A DNA stretch of 49,547 nt, taken from assembly GCF_007096355.1 (NCBI RefSeq), contig NZ_VKDF01000016.1:1-49547 (forward strand), given 5' to 3'. The notes under the pieces were generated by a model. The model did no database searches and was not told the DNA's origin. It was given only the letters and a program-made list of their open reading frames with translations. The translations under genes were made by a program, and so were the position numbers. Positions 1 through 8,196 of the stretch are shown in pieces. Every line of letters begins with the position of its first letter. Positions within the stretch are counted from its first letter, which is position 1. Source of the stretch: Paracoccus sp. M683. Its GTDB lineage: Bacteria; Pseudomonadota; Alphaproteobacteria; Rhodobacterales; Rhodobacteraceae.

Positions 1-117
1 ACTATCGAGGAGGTGCAGCAGATAGCCACTGAATGGCTGTGGACCTACAACAACGAACGCCCCAACATGGGCATCGGCGGCGTCACACCCGCCATGAAGC
101 TGAAAATGGCCGCGTAA
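1..117 (+). CDS. IS3-family transposase, C-terminal fragment (cut by window edge)
   Basis: An open frame runs from the first base to a TAA at 115-117. It encodes the typical C-terminal tail of an IS3-family OrfB integrase: an alternating hydrophobic stretch, then WTYNNERPNMGIGGVTPAMKL. This is the NxxRPH/N...G..TP motif that follows the catalytic glutamate in these enzymes. The DDE core lies outside the window. The same 130 bases occur inverted at 49407-49536. The identity ends at base 130, exactly where the next insertion sequence begins at 131. Confidence 0.85.
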   Translation, partial: TIEEVQQIATEWLWTYNNERPNMGIGGVTPAMKLKMAA

Positions 118-130
118 ATTCTACGCCAGC
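1..130. repeat. Terminal inverted copy of an IS3-family element (left copy)
   Basis: Bases 1-130 read identically to the reverse complement of 49407-49536, without a mismatch that I can see. They cover the transposase 3' end and 13 bases after its stop. The match stops abruptly at 131. The IS end that continues in the right copy (through 49406 and below) is replaced here by another IS. The left copy is therefore truncated or was invaded. Confidence 0.9.
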
Positions 131-197
131 TGACCTGCCCCCCGCGAAATCCCTCATCGTGATTTAGAGTCTGCGCCAACTCTGAAGGAGCAGACAC

Positions 198-461
198 ATG
201 CGAAAGAGCCGTTTCACCGAGGCGCAGATAATCGGGATGATCAAGGAACAGGATGCCGGGATGCCGACGGCTGAGGTGTGCCGCAGGCATGGGCTGAGCA
301 CCGCCACGTTCTACGAACTGAAGGCTAAGTATGGCGGTATGGAAGTGTCCGAGGCGGCCAGGCTGAAGGCCCTCGAGGACGAGAATGCCAAGCTCAAGCG
401 GCTGCTGGCAGACACGATGCTGGACAACGTGGTGCTGAAAGACCTGCTGGGAAAGAACTGA
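198..461 (+). CDS. IS3-family transposase OrfA
   Basis: This 87-residue protein binds the ends of its own insertion sequence. The N-terminal half (residues 1-40) is the helix-turn-helix of IS3 OrfA proteins, with the hallmark opening RKSRFTEAQIIGMIKEQ and a CRRHGLSTATFY recognition region. The second half, from about residue 50, is a leucine-zipper-like helix (LKALEDENAKLKRLLAD) used for dimer formation. It ends with LLGKN just before the frameshift region into orfB. A ribosome site AAGGAG sits at 186-191, 6 bases before the ATG. The length is normal for the family. Confidence 0.9.
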   Translation: MRKSRFTEAQIIGMIKEQDAGMPTAEVCRRHGLSTATFYELKAKYGGMEVSEAARLKALEDENAKLKRLLADTMLDNVVLKDLLGKN

Positions 462-466
462 CGACA

Positions 467-1357
467 TTGATCAAGCGGCGAGATGCGGCGCTCCGGGTGA
501 TGCGGGATCATGACATCTCGCAGCGCCGGGCCTGCAGGCTGGTTGGTGTCGATCCCAAGACTGTCCGGCGAGATCGCCCACCGGACAGTGCCGATATCCG
601 CAAGGAGATGCAGGAGATCGCCGGTAAGCGGCGCAGGTTCGGTTACCGCCGGATCGGCGTGCTGCTGGAGCGCAAGGGCATGGCCATGAACCACAAGAAG
701 CTCTACAGGATCTATCGTGAAGAAGGGCTGTCCGTGACGCGGCGGCGTGGCCGGAAACGCGCACGTGGGACGAGGACGCCGATGCCGGTCGCGGGACGAC
801 CCAATGCGCGCTGGTCCTTGGACTTCGTGTCCGACAGCTTCGGCGCCTCACGTAAGTTCCGGATCCTCGCCGTGATCGACGACTGCACGCGGGAATGCCT
901 GTGCCTCGTGGCGGACACCAGCCTCTCCGGCGCACGGGTCGCCCGGGAGCTCAGTGCCTTGGTCCGGGTCTACGGCAAGCCTGGCTGCATTGTCAGCGAC
1001 AATGGCACCGAGTTCACCAGTCGGGCCATCCTGAAATGGGCCGACGAGAACAAGGTGCCGTGGCACTACATCGATCCGGGTAAGCCCCAGCAGAATGCGT
1101 TCATCGAAAGCTTCAACGGCAGCCTGCGCGACGAGCTGCTGAACGAGGAGCTTTTTGACAGCCTAGACGATGCGCGTCGGAAATTGGCCCTATGGCGTTA
1201 CGACTACAACACGGTCAGGCCGCACTCTTCCCTGGGCAACCAGACGCCACAGCAAGCGCGCCGAGCGCTTGAGCAATTTGAGGGCTCCGCGCCCGGCGCG
1301 CTTCCGCCGGACGGCGAAGCCGAATACCCAAATCCAACCTGCAGACTCTCGTTATGA
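467..1357 (+). CDS. IS3-family transposase OrfB (DDE integrase)
   Basis: This is the catalytic half of the transposase, which cuts and joins the element's ends. Residues 1-100 hold a HTH_21-type domain (ISQRRACRLVGVDPKTVRR). The rve integrase core follows, with the DDE residues in recognisable settings: WSLDFVSD (first Asp), IVSDNGTEF (second Asp) and FIESFNGSLRDE (Glu). The tail has the YNTVRPHSSLGNQTP motif. The frame opens 5 bases after the orfA stop with a TTG. In this family the active protein is usually an OrfAB fusion made by -1 frameshifting near the end of orfA, so the stated start is only nominal. No internal stops are seen, so it may be active. Confidence 0.9.
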   Translation: MIKRRDAALRVMRDHDISQRRACRLVGVDPKTVRRDRPPDSADIRKEMQEIAGKRRRFGYRRIGVLLERKGMAMNHKKLYRIYREEGLSVTRRRGRKRARGTRTPMPVAGRPNARWSLDFVSDSFGASRKFRILAVIDDCTRECLCLVADTSLSGARVARELSALVRVYGKPGCIVSDNGTEFTSRAILKWADENKVPWHYIDPGKPQQNAFIESFNGSLRDELLNEELFDSLDDARRKLALWRYDYNTVRPHSSLGNQTPQQARRALEQFEGSAPGALPPDGEAEYPNPTCRLSL

Positions 1358-1383
1358 ACGAGGGACCAGCAGGGGGCAGGTCA

Positions 1384-1711
1384 TCATCCTAAAGCTCTTT
1401 CAGCCTTTCCACCTGCCGAGCGTCGGTTGGCCACAATTCGCCTGCCATCTATAGAGGGTCTGAGCCGCACCAAACGTTCCACATTTAACCTGTGGAATCC
1501 GGGCTGCGACAGGAGAGACGGCAGCGAGAACCGCTTTCCTGTATTGGTCGTATTGCATTGCTCTGATGGCTCAGTGACCAGGCAGCCGGGCACTGTGCGC
1601 CGTATCAGTGCCGGAAGGGACCGTCAGTTGCCGCCCCTTCCAGCGAACGTTCTCGATAAACAAGGGCAGCCAGAGTGAGGGATGGAGGCACGGAGCGCGA
1701 TGCGGCCAAGG
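1384..1711. other. Non-coding stretch between the IS and the glycan genes
   Basis: No gene could be supported in these 328 bases. Short open frames exist on both strands but lack plausible starts, ribosome sites and recognisable protein sequence. The stretch follows the right end of the IS and is downstream of the minus-strand sulfotransferase, so it should hold that operon's terminator. I did not find a convincing hairpin with a T tract. The expected continuation of the left IS copy is not present here. Confidence 0.5.
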
Positions 1712-2686
1712 TTACTGCTCTGTCGTCGGCTTGTTTTCCAGCTGTCCGATCTCGTGATAGAAAGCGGTCATGTCGAGATGCGTGTCCTCGGCCCGCTGCG
1801 CATCATAGGCGACAAGATCTCCTTGAAGAAAATCCGCGTCCTCGCCCATCATTTCGGCAAGCCGGCGGTTCCCCAGGGTCAGTTCTGGCAGGGCGTTTCT
1901 CAGGACGACAGGCAAAGGCAGATTGCGCGATTTGGTCCAGCGTGATGCCTGTTGGTGCAGCGTCTCGTAAAGTGTCAGATAGGCGCACCGACGCTCTGCA
2001 TGATCCTGGATCTTGCAGTTTTCGCGGCGCAGATACTCCATCGCCTCGGGGGATAGCGATTCGTTTACAGCCCCGGCAGGTGCTGCAAGGCGGTTCAGCG
2101 GCGGCGCCCCCGGAAGAAGCCTGAGGAAGCTTTCCGCCAAATCAGCACGCTGCTGGTTGTAGTCCAGGATGCGCACCCCGACGCCGGCGTTGATCCAGTA
2201 TGCAATACGCGCATCATAGGCCAGCGTGCGGTTTTGCAGCATCTGCCTGGCAAACTGGTTGTAATCGCTGATGCCACCCCATTTGAGATGTTCGAAATAT
2301 AGCGACTGCATCAGATCGACCTGATTGCGCAGATAGATCACCACGCCAAGATCGTGCCCACCAAGGGCGCCAAGCAATCGCGAGATCGATTCCGGCGACA
2401 CGCCGACATCAAAATGTTCCGACGAAAGCAGGGCAGTTTCACTGTCGTTCGCCGCAAGCTCTTGCATGAGCTCTTGAACGAAACCGCCGGCGGCCTCGGC
2501 CCCGAGACGCTGCGCCGGATAGCCGAAACCTGTTGCGCGGGCGATGTCGTAATGATGCATCGACTGCACGCCGGTCTTTGGCACGAAAATTCCGGCATGC
2601 GCAAAGGCCGGCATGTTGTTCCAGATCAGGGCTTGCAGATAGGTCGACCCGGTTCTCAGACTACCTGCGTGCAGAATCACCTTCAT
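1712..2686 (-). CDS. Sulfotransferase-like protein
   Basis: This 324-residue soluble protein has the 5'-phosphosulfate loop of PAPS-dependent sulfotransferases at its extreme N terminus (HAGSLRTGSTYLQ, residues 6-18). About 100 residues in it has an arginine-containing YLRNQVDLMQSLY segment that fits the 3'-phosphate-binding strand and helix. Enzymes of this fold move sulfate from PAPS to hydroxyls on sugars or lipids. The ATG lies 5 bases after the stop of the upstream glycosyltransferase frame (ending 2692), so the genes should form one transcript. Context suggests sulfation of a surface polysaccharide. The acceptor cannot be predicted, and a diverged homologue without sulfotransferase activity is possible. 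Confidence 0.75.
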   Translation of the reverse strand: MKVILHAGSLRTGSTYLQALIWNNMPAFAHAGIFVPKTGVQSMHHYDIARATGFGYPAQRLGAEAAGGFVQELMQELAANDSETALLSSEHFDVGVSPESISRLLGALGGHDLGVVIYLRNQVDLMQSLYFEHLKWGGISDYNQFARQMLQNRTLAYDARIAYWINAGVGVRILDYNQQRADLAESFLRLLPGAPPLNRLAAPAGAVNESLSPEAMEYLRRENCKIQDHAERRCAYLTLYETLHQQASRWTKSRNLPLPVVLRNALPELTLGNRRLAEMMGEDADFLQGDLVAYDAQRAEDTHLDMTAFYHEIGQLENKPTTEQ

Positions 2687-2691
2687 GCCGA

Positions 2692-4074
2692 TCAGGCCAG
2701 TTCTTTGCGCCGCTGCGCATTCAACGCCTTTACATAATTATAGGCGTCATCCAGTTCGCGTTGACGTTTGTCGCGCGTCTCCTGATGATCTGGGGTCCGG
2801 TACATCGAGGTCACTTTAGGGATCATCCCGAACTCGCCGTGATTGGAATAGCGCGACCAGAGGTTCCAGTCTTCCAGATGGTCGATATCCGCATGGAAGC
2901 TGCCTTCGGCCTCGAAGACGCTGCGCCGGAAGATGATGGCCTGGATCGGGATGAAGTTCATATCCCGAAGCCGTTTCTGATCATAGGGCAGCCTGTGCCC
3001 CGGAGGCAGCATATGCGCAATCTCGCGATAGGTTCCATCTTCTTCGAAACGTGTCCTAAGCTCCCAGGCCAGGGTATACGCGGCAACCAGATCGGGTGCG
3101 GCCATCAGCCTGCGCTGCAAAATCTCGACATGGTCGCCAAACAGCAGATCGTCATTATCGAGGAACATCATCAACTCGCCCGTAGCAGCCGACAACCCGA
3201 AATTGCCCGCGGCTGACCGGCCGCTGCCATCCGATTTCAGATAGCGGATCTCGCGGCCATAGGCCGTAGCGGCCCGCACCACGATGTCGCGCGCGAAATC
3301 GGTCCTGTCCTCGACAATCAGATGCTCAATATTCTGATAGCTTTGGTTGATGACGGCAGCCAAGGCCTCGCGCAGGATATCGGTCTTGGGACCATGGCTG
3401 CGGGTGACAATGCTTACCTTGGGTTCATTCCCCGACGGTTTCACACTGTCGAACGCGACAGCCGCCCCATCGCGCGCAAAGACATAGTCGAAGCCGGCGA
3501 AGGGAAAGTCTGCGGCATGGGTCGGCTTGAACGTGGTGCGGAAATGCTCGCGATGTTCGATGACGCGGGTTTGCGCCTCGATCATGCCGGCACGGCGCGC
3601 CGGATTACGCTCGACCGCGAGGGTTTCGGCAAGCAACCTTTCGCCCTCGGCGCCCGCAGCATCGCCGCCATAGCGATAGCGCAGAAGCACATTGGCCGCC
3701 AGCGAGCCTGACAGTTGCAGCGGCCGCAGGCTGGTATCTTCCAGATCGACGAAATGGGTGACGCTGATCTGTGGCAGATAGCGCAGGCGCCAGCCGAAGC
3801 CACGGAAACGGTAAGAAAGCTCGACATCCTCGCCATACATGAAGATGCGGTCATCATAGCCGCCGACATCCAGATAGGCGGTGCGACGCAGAAGCACGCA
3901 GGCATGGCTGTTCCAGATCGCCTCAAGCGTGACCGGATCGTAATATTTCGGATGTTCGTATGGGCATTGGCGCAATTCCCAGGCAGCGACATCCTTGCGA
4001 TCAGCCCTGGCGGCACGCTGCACCCGTGTCAGGCTGTCGCGGTGAAGGCGCAGATCGACATTCGTGATCAGCAC
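2692..4074 (-). CDS. Family 2 glycosyltransferase part of an interrupted gene (3' portion)
   Basis: This 460-residue frame is in the same reading frame as the gene ending at 4159. A single TAA (4159-4161) separates them. The bases between the TAA and this nominal start also read as good glycosyltransferase protein (HRRPNLGFGAGHDHAIRQL, then ITNVD). The frame holds the back half of one GT2 domain: an NVD metal-binding site at residues 5-7 and the GEDVELSYR motif near 81-89. A second GT2 domain starts at about residue 219 (PKVSIVTRSHGP) with a DND metal site at 306-308. The first domain lacks its nucleotide-binding N-terminal strands unless the stop is read through. The second domain looks complete and could work if translated separately. 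Confidence 0.75.
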   Translation of the reverse strand: MLITNVDLRLHRDSLTRVQRAARADRKDVAAWELRQCPYEHPKYYDPVTLEAIWNSHACVLLRRTAYLDVGGYDDRIFMYGEDVELSYRFRGFGWRLRYLPQISVTHFVDLEDTSLRPLQLSGSLAANVLLRYRYGGDAAGAEGERLLAETLAVERNPARRAGMIEAQTRVIEHREHFRTTFKPTHAADFPFAGFDYVFARDGAAVAFDSVKPSGNEPKVSIVTRSHGPKTDILREALAAVINQSYQNIEHLIVEDRTDFARDIVVRAATAYGREIRYLKSDGSGRSAAGNFGLSAATGELMMFLDNDDLLFGDHVEILQRRLMAAPDLVAAYTLAWELRTRFEEDGTYREIAHMLPPGHRLPYDQKRLRDMNFIPIQAIIFRRSVFEAEGSFHADIDHLEDWNLWSRYSNHGEFGMIPKVTSMYRTPDHQETRDKRQRELDDAYNYVKALNAQRRKELA

Positions 4075-4158
4075 GAAATCGTCCGAAAGCTGACGGATCG
4101 CGTGGTCATGGCCTGCGCCAAACCCCAGATTGGGGCGGCGATGCAGGGTGAAAGACGC

Positions 4159-6087
4159 TTAGAGATCACCGAATTCGGCGATATGCGCCGATATCAGATC
4201 AATGGTGTTGTCCTGCGAGTCGTGGTCAACGATGGCGACATTCAACCTCGAAAGCGGAAAGTTCTGCTCGGCAAGGGATGTCAGGAAACCTGGAAGCCAG
4301 CGCGCCGAGTTATGCGTGACGATCGAAAGCCCCAGCGTTGCGCCATCGGGTTCCGGCGGTCGGTCATCCCAGATCGCCTGCGTCAGGGCGACATGCCAGT
4401 CCGAGAACAGCACGTCACCGCGCTCGGCAGCCATCAGGTTGACATATTCACCAGAGCTGCCGTTGCCGTTCGGCATCGAATTACCGATCTGATAGCCATT
4501 TGCCTTCAACTGGCGCAGGCGCGTGGCAAAGCCGCGAACGCCCTGTTGGCGAAGGACGCGGGTTGCGATGGCAAGGGTTGGGCGAACGCCTCCCAGCACG
4601 GCAACGGCGTTTCTCAGGCCCCGGGTGTTCTTCCAGCGCCCTTTCGTCATTCTGCCGACACTGCGAAGCGGCGCGGTCACGCGCCACGAGGTCGTTGACC
4701 GGTAAACAATATCTTTGGCCTCAAGAAGCTGCTGAGTCCGTGCTTCACTTGCCCCAAGCGCCGATGAATATTGACGGGACAACGCCTCGCGTTCACTCTC
4801 GAAACCTTGCTCCAACTCGGCCTGCGACTGGCGAGCGGCCGCGTCAGCCTGTTGCCGCGCATTGGTCAGCTCGGCCCGTGCCGCCTGCATCTGGTCGTCA
4901 GCCTGCTGCCGCAACGCCGCGATCTCGTCCTGCGACTGACGTGCCGCCTCGTCGGCCTGCTGCCGCACATCGGCCAGTTCGGCCTGCGCCGCCTGCATCT
5001 GGTCGTCAGCCTGCTGCCGCAATGCCGCGATCTCGTCCTGCGACTGGCGTGCGGCCTCGTCGGCCTGCTGCCGCGCATCGGCCAGTTCGGCCTGTGCCTG
5101 TCTTTTTGCGGACTGCGCCTCAACCAGCTTGTTCGAGGCCAAAAGCAGCACGGGTATGGATGCATTGATCTGTTGACGCACATCATCCAACTGCGCCCTT
5201 GCGACGGGTGACGCTGGATCCGCCTCCAGAAGGCGCATTGCCTCATAGACGCTACGCACCCATCCCATCGTCAGCGTATCACGGGCGAAGAAATCGCCAT
5301 GCTTATTGTGATGCCGCTCATCCGTGTTCAGGAATTCCGCGACGGCCGTTCCGATGACATCGGCCCCGTTGGGCAACGTGATCTGGCCACATTGTTCGAT
5401 ATCGGCCACAACCGAGCGCCAGTCGCGCATGGTGCGGTCATAAGAGACCACGATCCGGTCAAGATGACGGGTCTCGTGCTCGGCTTCCAGTGTATGGACC
5501 AGCCACAACAACGCAGCATCCAGGGCGCTTTTATCGTCTGGCCAGCTTGAACGCGCCGAGAGCGACAGGATTACCTCTTGCGGATGCCGGAATGCCAGCA
5601 CGGGAACAACCCGGCAATCCATTTCATCGAATACGGACAGATACTGCGGTACCAGACGGCAAATCCGTGGATCTTTCACCACGATCATGTCATCCGGCCC
5701 GAATTCCTTCCTGATGACCCGAGCCAGGTCCGATTCCATCATCGCGCGATCGCGGAAGGACACAGCCGCCAGGTCTGGTGACTGCCAATCAGACCAGGTC
5801 AGACCGAACGCCTCGAAGATACGGTCATTCGTCCGCACCAGTTCGCTCGATTCCCAATGCCCGGTCCGGTTTCCATCCCCGGCCGGGATCATCGTGCGTG
5901 GCAGTCCCGCCCCGGCAAGAGAGATGATGCGCGTCAATGCGCTGGTTCCCGATCTGTGCATGCCAAGAACAAGAAGCGCGACGCGCCTGCCGGCGGCTTG
6001 TGCCGGCCGCTGATGGGTCATGACGCCGGTTTGGCCGTCATCTCGGGCAATGCGAAGCAGTGTTTCGGGGGTAGGTTCACGCGACAT
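4159..6087 (-). CDS. Sulfotransferase / coiled-coil / glycosyltransferase protein, cut by an in-frame stop (5' portion)
   Basis: The first 642 residues belong to a protein that would be 1131 residues long without the TAA at 4159-4161. A sulfotransferase domain comes first: phosphosulfate loop GMHRSGTS at 42-49, then VVKDPRICRL, and an FRHPQEVILSLSARSSW segment typical of 3'-phosphate binding. Residues about 315-455 are a Gln/Ala-rich coiled coil built of 36-residue repeats. From residue 585 a family 2 glycosyltransferase domain begins (LGLSIVTHNSARW) but breaks off after 58 residues. GGAG precedes the ATG by about 8 bases. Multi-domain sulfotransferase-glycosyltransferases of this type decorate surface polysaccharides. 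The sulfotransferase domain may still fold; the gene as a whole is probably damaged. Confidence 0.8.
   Translation of the reverse strand: MSREPTPETLLRIARDDGQTGVMTHQRPAQAAGRRVALLVLGMHRSGTSALTRIISLAGAGLPRTMIPAGDGNRTGHWESSELVRTNDRIFEAFGLTWSDWQSPDLAAVSFRDRAMMESDLARVIRKEFGPDDMIVVKDPRICRLVPQYLSVFDEMDCRVVPVLAFRHPQEVILSLSARSSWPDDKSALDAALLWLVHTLEAEHETRHLDRIVVSYDRTMRDWRSVVADIEQCGQITLPNGADVIGTAVAEFLNTDERHHNKHGDFFARDTLTMGWVRSVYEAMRLLEADPASPVARAQLDDVRQQINASIPVLLLASNKLVEAQSAKRQAQAELADARQQADEAARQSQDEIAALRQQADDQMQAAQAELADVRQQADEAARQSQDEIAALRQQADDQMQAARAELTNARQQADAAARQSQAELEQGFESEREALSRQYSSALGASEARTQQLLEAKDIVYRSTTSWRVTAPLRSVGRMTKGRWKNTRGLRNAVAVLGGVRPTLAIATRVLRQQGVRGFATRLRQLKANGYQIGNSMPNGNGSSGEYVNLMAAERGDVLFSDWHVALTQAIWDDRPPEPDGATLGLSIVTHNSARWLPGFLTSLAEQNFPLSRLNVAIVDHDSQDNTIDLISAHIAEFGDL
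4800..5091 (-). repeat. 108-bp in-frame tandem repeat coding a coiled coil
   Basis: Two full units (4984-5091 and 4876-4983) and a diverging third (about 4800-4875) lie head to tail. Each starts at the same AEL codons, spaced exactly 108 bases apart. Each unit encodes 36 residues of the pattern AELADxRQQADEAARQSQD followed by EIAALRQQADDQMQAA. The near-identity of units 1 and 2 at DNA level implies recent duplication by slippage or unequal exchange, and makes the copy number likely to vary between strains. Confidence 0.9.
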
Positions 6088-6454
6088 TGCTTACTCCGAT
6101 TGTTGCTCGGCAAACCGACAACGGCATGTTAGCAACCCAGGCCAACTGAGTGGGATTTCTACTGCCACTTGCCAATCAACCTTGCCCAACGGCACGCCCC
6201 CCCACCGATCCGTGCCAATCAGTCTTGGAATTACTATCCCGCTTCTTTCCGCTGATCGGGTTCGGGTCAAAACCTATGACCGAGAACCGTTGCGCAGATC
6301 GAACAAATTGGTCCGAAATCACACATTCATGAGCAGGCTAGATGACCGGTTTTCACGTCGGGCCCGGCCGGAAACTCACATGCCGTCGCACAACCATGAC
6401 GGTCGCGGACTTGCGCCAGTCAATTTGACGGTTCGCGCCGTGCTTATGTTTTTT

Positions 6455-6500
6455 GTTGACGATATCTTCATTTTAGTTGATCAACACAACGAAATAGAGG
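6455..6500 (+). promoter_or_regulatory. Promoter and operator region of the acyl-CoA operon (cluster A)
   Basis: The 419-base gap between divergent genes (6088-6506) holds no gene. Close to the plus-strand start are a TTGACG -35-like hexamer at 6456-6461 and an AT-rich spacer. A perfect 10-base palindrome GTTGATCAAC lies at 6476-6485 within a TTAG...ACAA context, and the ribosome site AGAGG is at 6496-6500, 6 bases before the ATG. The palindrome overlaps the expected -10 region, which suits a repressor. The MarR protein encoded at 12816-13364 is the nearest candidate, but that link is inference. Confidence 0.5.
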
Positions 6501-6506
6501 AATGAA

Positions 6507-7457
6507 ATGTCATCCAGCCTGACACTCTGCGAATGCTTTGCCCGCGACGGGCTTCAACATGAGGTCAAGCAGCTGCCGACAGCAACCAAGCTTGATCTGC
6601 TCGGCAGCTTTGCCCGCGCCGGATTTCGGCGGATCGAGGCGACAAGCTATGCAAATCCGGCGCGGGTGCCGGGATTTGCCGATGCCTCGGATCTGCTGGC
6701 CGCGCTGCCGCGCCAGCCGGGCAGATGGTACAAGGCCACCTGCCCCAATCCTCATGCAGTCAAGCGGGCATTGGCCGATCAGCAGGCCGGTCACGGCGCG
6801 GAAGAGCTGAGCTTCCTGATCTCGGCGACCGAGGCGCATACCCAACGCAACCTGCGAACCAGCCGCGAGGGGCAATGGCAGCGGGTAACGGAAATGGCCC
6901 GCATGGCCGAGGGTCGCTTTCGTCTGGTCGGCGTCATCTCGATGGCGCTGGGCTGTCCGTTCGAGGGCAAGGTTGATCCCGGCGCGGTCATTGCCGATGC
7001 GGCCCGGCTGGCCGATCTGGGCTGTGAACTGGTCACCATCGGCGACACGATCGGGTCCGGCTGCCCCTCAACCGTCAGGCACCTGTTTGGCCGCTTGCTG
7101 GGCGAGGTTCCGACAATCACGCCTGTTGCGCATTTCCACGACACACGCGGCACGGGAATCGTCAATTGCATGGCCGCGCTGGAAGCCGGGGCGACGCATT
7201 TCGACAGCGCAATGGGCGGGGTCGGCGGTCACCCGACACAGATCGCATATGGCGCGGGCGACACCGGCAATGTCGCGACCGAAGATCTCGTGACCCTGTT
7301 CGAGGCCGAAGGCCTGCCCCATGGAATCGACCTTGACAGGATGATGCGCGCCTCGGCCGCCTGCGAAGCCGCGCTAGGCCGCCAACTGCATTCAAGGATC
7401 GCGCGAACCGATCTTTGGCGCGTCAGGGATGAGCAAGCTGGAAAGGAGATTGTCTGA
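6507..7457 (+). CDS. HMG-CoA-lyase-like (HMGL superfamily) protein with altered active site
   Basis: This 316-residue protein has the TIM-barrel sequence of 3-hydroxy-3-methylglutaryl-CoA lyase, which cleaves a tertiary beta-hydroxyacyl-CoA to acetyl-CoA and a ketone or ketoacid. The metal and catalytic landmarks RDGLQ (residues 13-17) and HFHD (209-212) are present, as is the loop GAGDTGNVATEDL near 250. The family signature GGLGGCPY is instead GGVGGHPT, so the catalytic cysteine is His242. The enzyme may therefore act on a different substrate or as an aldolase. It is the first gene of a tightly packed six-gene operon with a CoA-transferase and CoA-ligase, which should supply its CoA thioester. 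Function beyond C-C lyase is unassigned. Confidence 0.8.
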   Translation: MSSSLTLCECFARDGLQHEVKQLPTATKLDLLGSFARAGFRRIEATSYANPARVPGFADASDLLAALPRQPGRWYKATCPNPHAVKRALADQQAGHGAEELSFLISATEAHTQRNLRTSREGQWQRVTEMARMAEGRFRLVGVISMALGCPFEGKVDPGAVIADAARLADLGCELVTIGDTIGSGCPSTVRHLFGRLLGEVPTITPVAHFHDTRGTGIVNCMAALEAGATHFDSAMGGVGGHPTQIAYGAGDTGNVATEDLVTLFEAEGLPHGIDLDRMMRASAACEAALGRQLHSRIARTDLWRVRDEQAGKEIV

Positions 7458-7458
7458 C

Positions 7459-8196
7459 ATGTCCGAAGATGGGCTGATCTTGATCGTGGACAGGGGGCAG
7501 GTGCGCATCGTCACGATGAACCGGCCCGACAAGCTGAACGCGTTGAACACGGCATTGACGCAGGCACTTCTGGATGCGCTGACGGATGCGGACCGCGCCG
7601 TGCATATCGGTGCCGTGGTTCTGGCCGGCGCGGGCCGTGCCTTCTGCGCGGGCGCCGATCTGGCCGAATTCAGCACCCTCACCCCGGCGCAGTCAGGCGC
7701 GGTCGAGGCACGTGCAGACCTGACATGCCGCCTTCAGATGGCGATGCAGAAACTGGGCAAGCCGGTGGTTGCGGCGGTTCAGGGCGCCGCCATCGGCGGC
7801 GGCGCGGGCCTGGCGATCGGCTGCGACATGGTGGTGGCGGCGCAGTCACTGAAATTCGGGTATCCGGAACTCAGACATTCCATTGTCCCGGCGCTGGTGA
7901 TGACCGGCCTTGTGCGCGCGCTTGGTCGCAAGCAGGCATTTGAAATGGTCTCACTGGGGCGGCTTGTCGGTGCGGACGAGGCGCATGCCATGGGGCTGGT
8001 CAACCGCGTCGTCGACGAGGATCCGCTGACCGCAGCGATCGAGATTGCGGAAACCTGGGCAAGCTTTGAACCGCGGGCAATGCGCGCGGTCAAGTCGCTG
8101 TTCTACCGGGTCGAGGAATTGCCGACCGAGGCGGCGATGATGGCCGGCCGCGATGTCAACGCGCTGATGCGTTCGTTCCGCGAGCCAAAGCCATGA
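7459..8196 (+). CDS. Enoyl-CoA hydratase/isomerase family protein
   Basis: This 245-residue crotonase-fold protein has the CoA-binding oxyanion segment AFCAGADLAEF and the turn AAIGGGAGLAIGCD. The second catalytic glutamate of classical hydratases is kept (FGYPE), but the first (normally GGGCEL) is glycine here. A simple hydratase mechanism is therefore doubtful, and an isomerase, hydrolase or lyase role is possible. I chose the ATG at 7459 over one at 7429. The stretch AAAGGAG sits at 7442-7448 in front of it, while the upstream ATG lies inside the preceding gene without a ribosome site. It starts 1 base after the HMGL-like stop and overlaps the next gene by 4 bases. Confidence 0.85.
   Translation: MSEDGLILIVDRGQVRIVTMNRPDKLNALNTALTQALLDALTDADRAVHIGAVVLAGAGRAFCAGADLAEFSTLTPAQSGAVEARADLTCRLQMAMQKLGKPVVAAVQGAAIGGGAGLAIGCDMVVAAQSLKFGYPELRHSIVPALVMTGLVRALGRKQAFEMVSLGRLVGADEAHAMGLVNRVVDEDPLTAAIEIAETWASFEPRAMRAVKSLFYRVEELPTEAAMMAGRDVNALMRSFREPKP

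Larger units (their letters stand above)
131..1383 (+). mobile_element. Complete IS3-family element, IS407-group-like (1253 bp)
   Basis: The element starts with TGACCTGCCCCC at 131 and ends with the inverted form GGGGGCAGGTCA at 1372-1383. The inverted repeats continue imperfectly to about 25 bp, ending in TCCCTC on each side. Inside are orfA (198-461) and orfB (467-1357), the usual IS3 layout with OrfAB made by a programmed frameshift. The sequences of OrfA and OrfB match the IS407-type subgroup as I know it. The three or four bases flanking the element (AGC on the left, TCA on the right) are not a target duplication. Insertion was therefore followed by rearrangement or deletion on at least one side. 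Confidence 0.85.

Noticed and set aside
4075..4161. Frameshift between the two halves of the long sulfotransferase/glycosyltransferase gene
   Set aside because: Both halves are in the same reading frame and the intervening codons are good protein; a single TAA codon explains the split, so no frameshift is needed.
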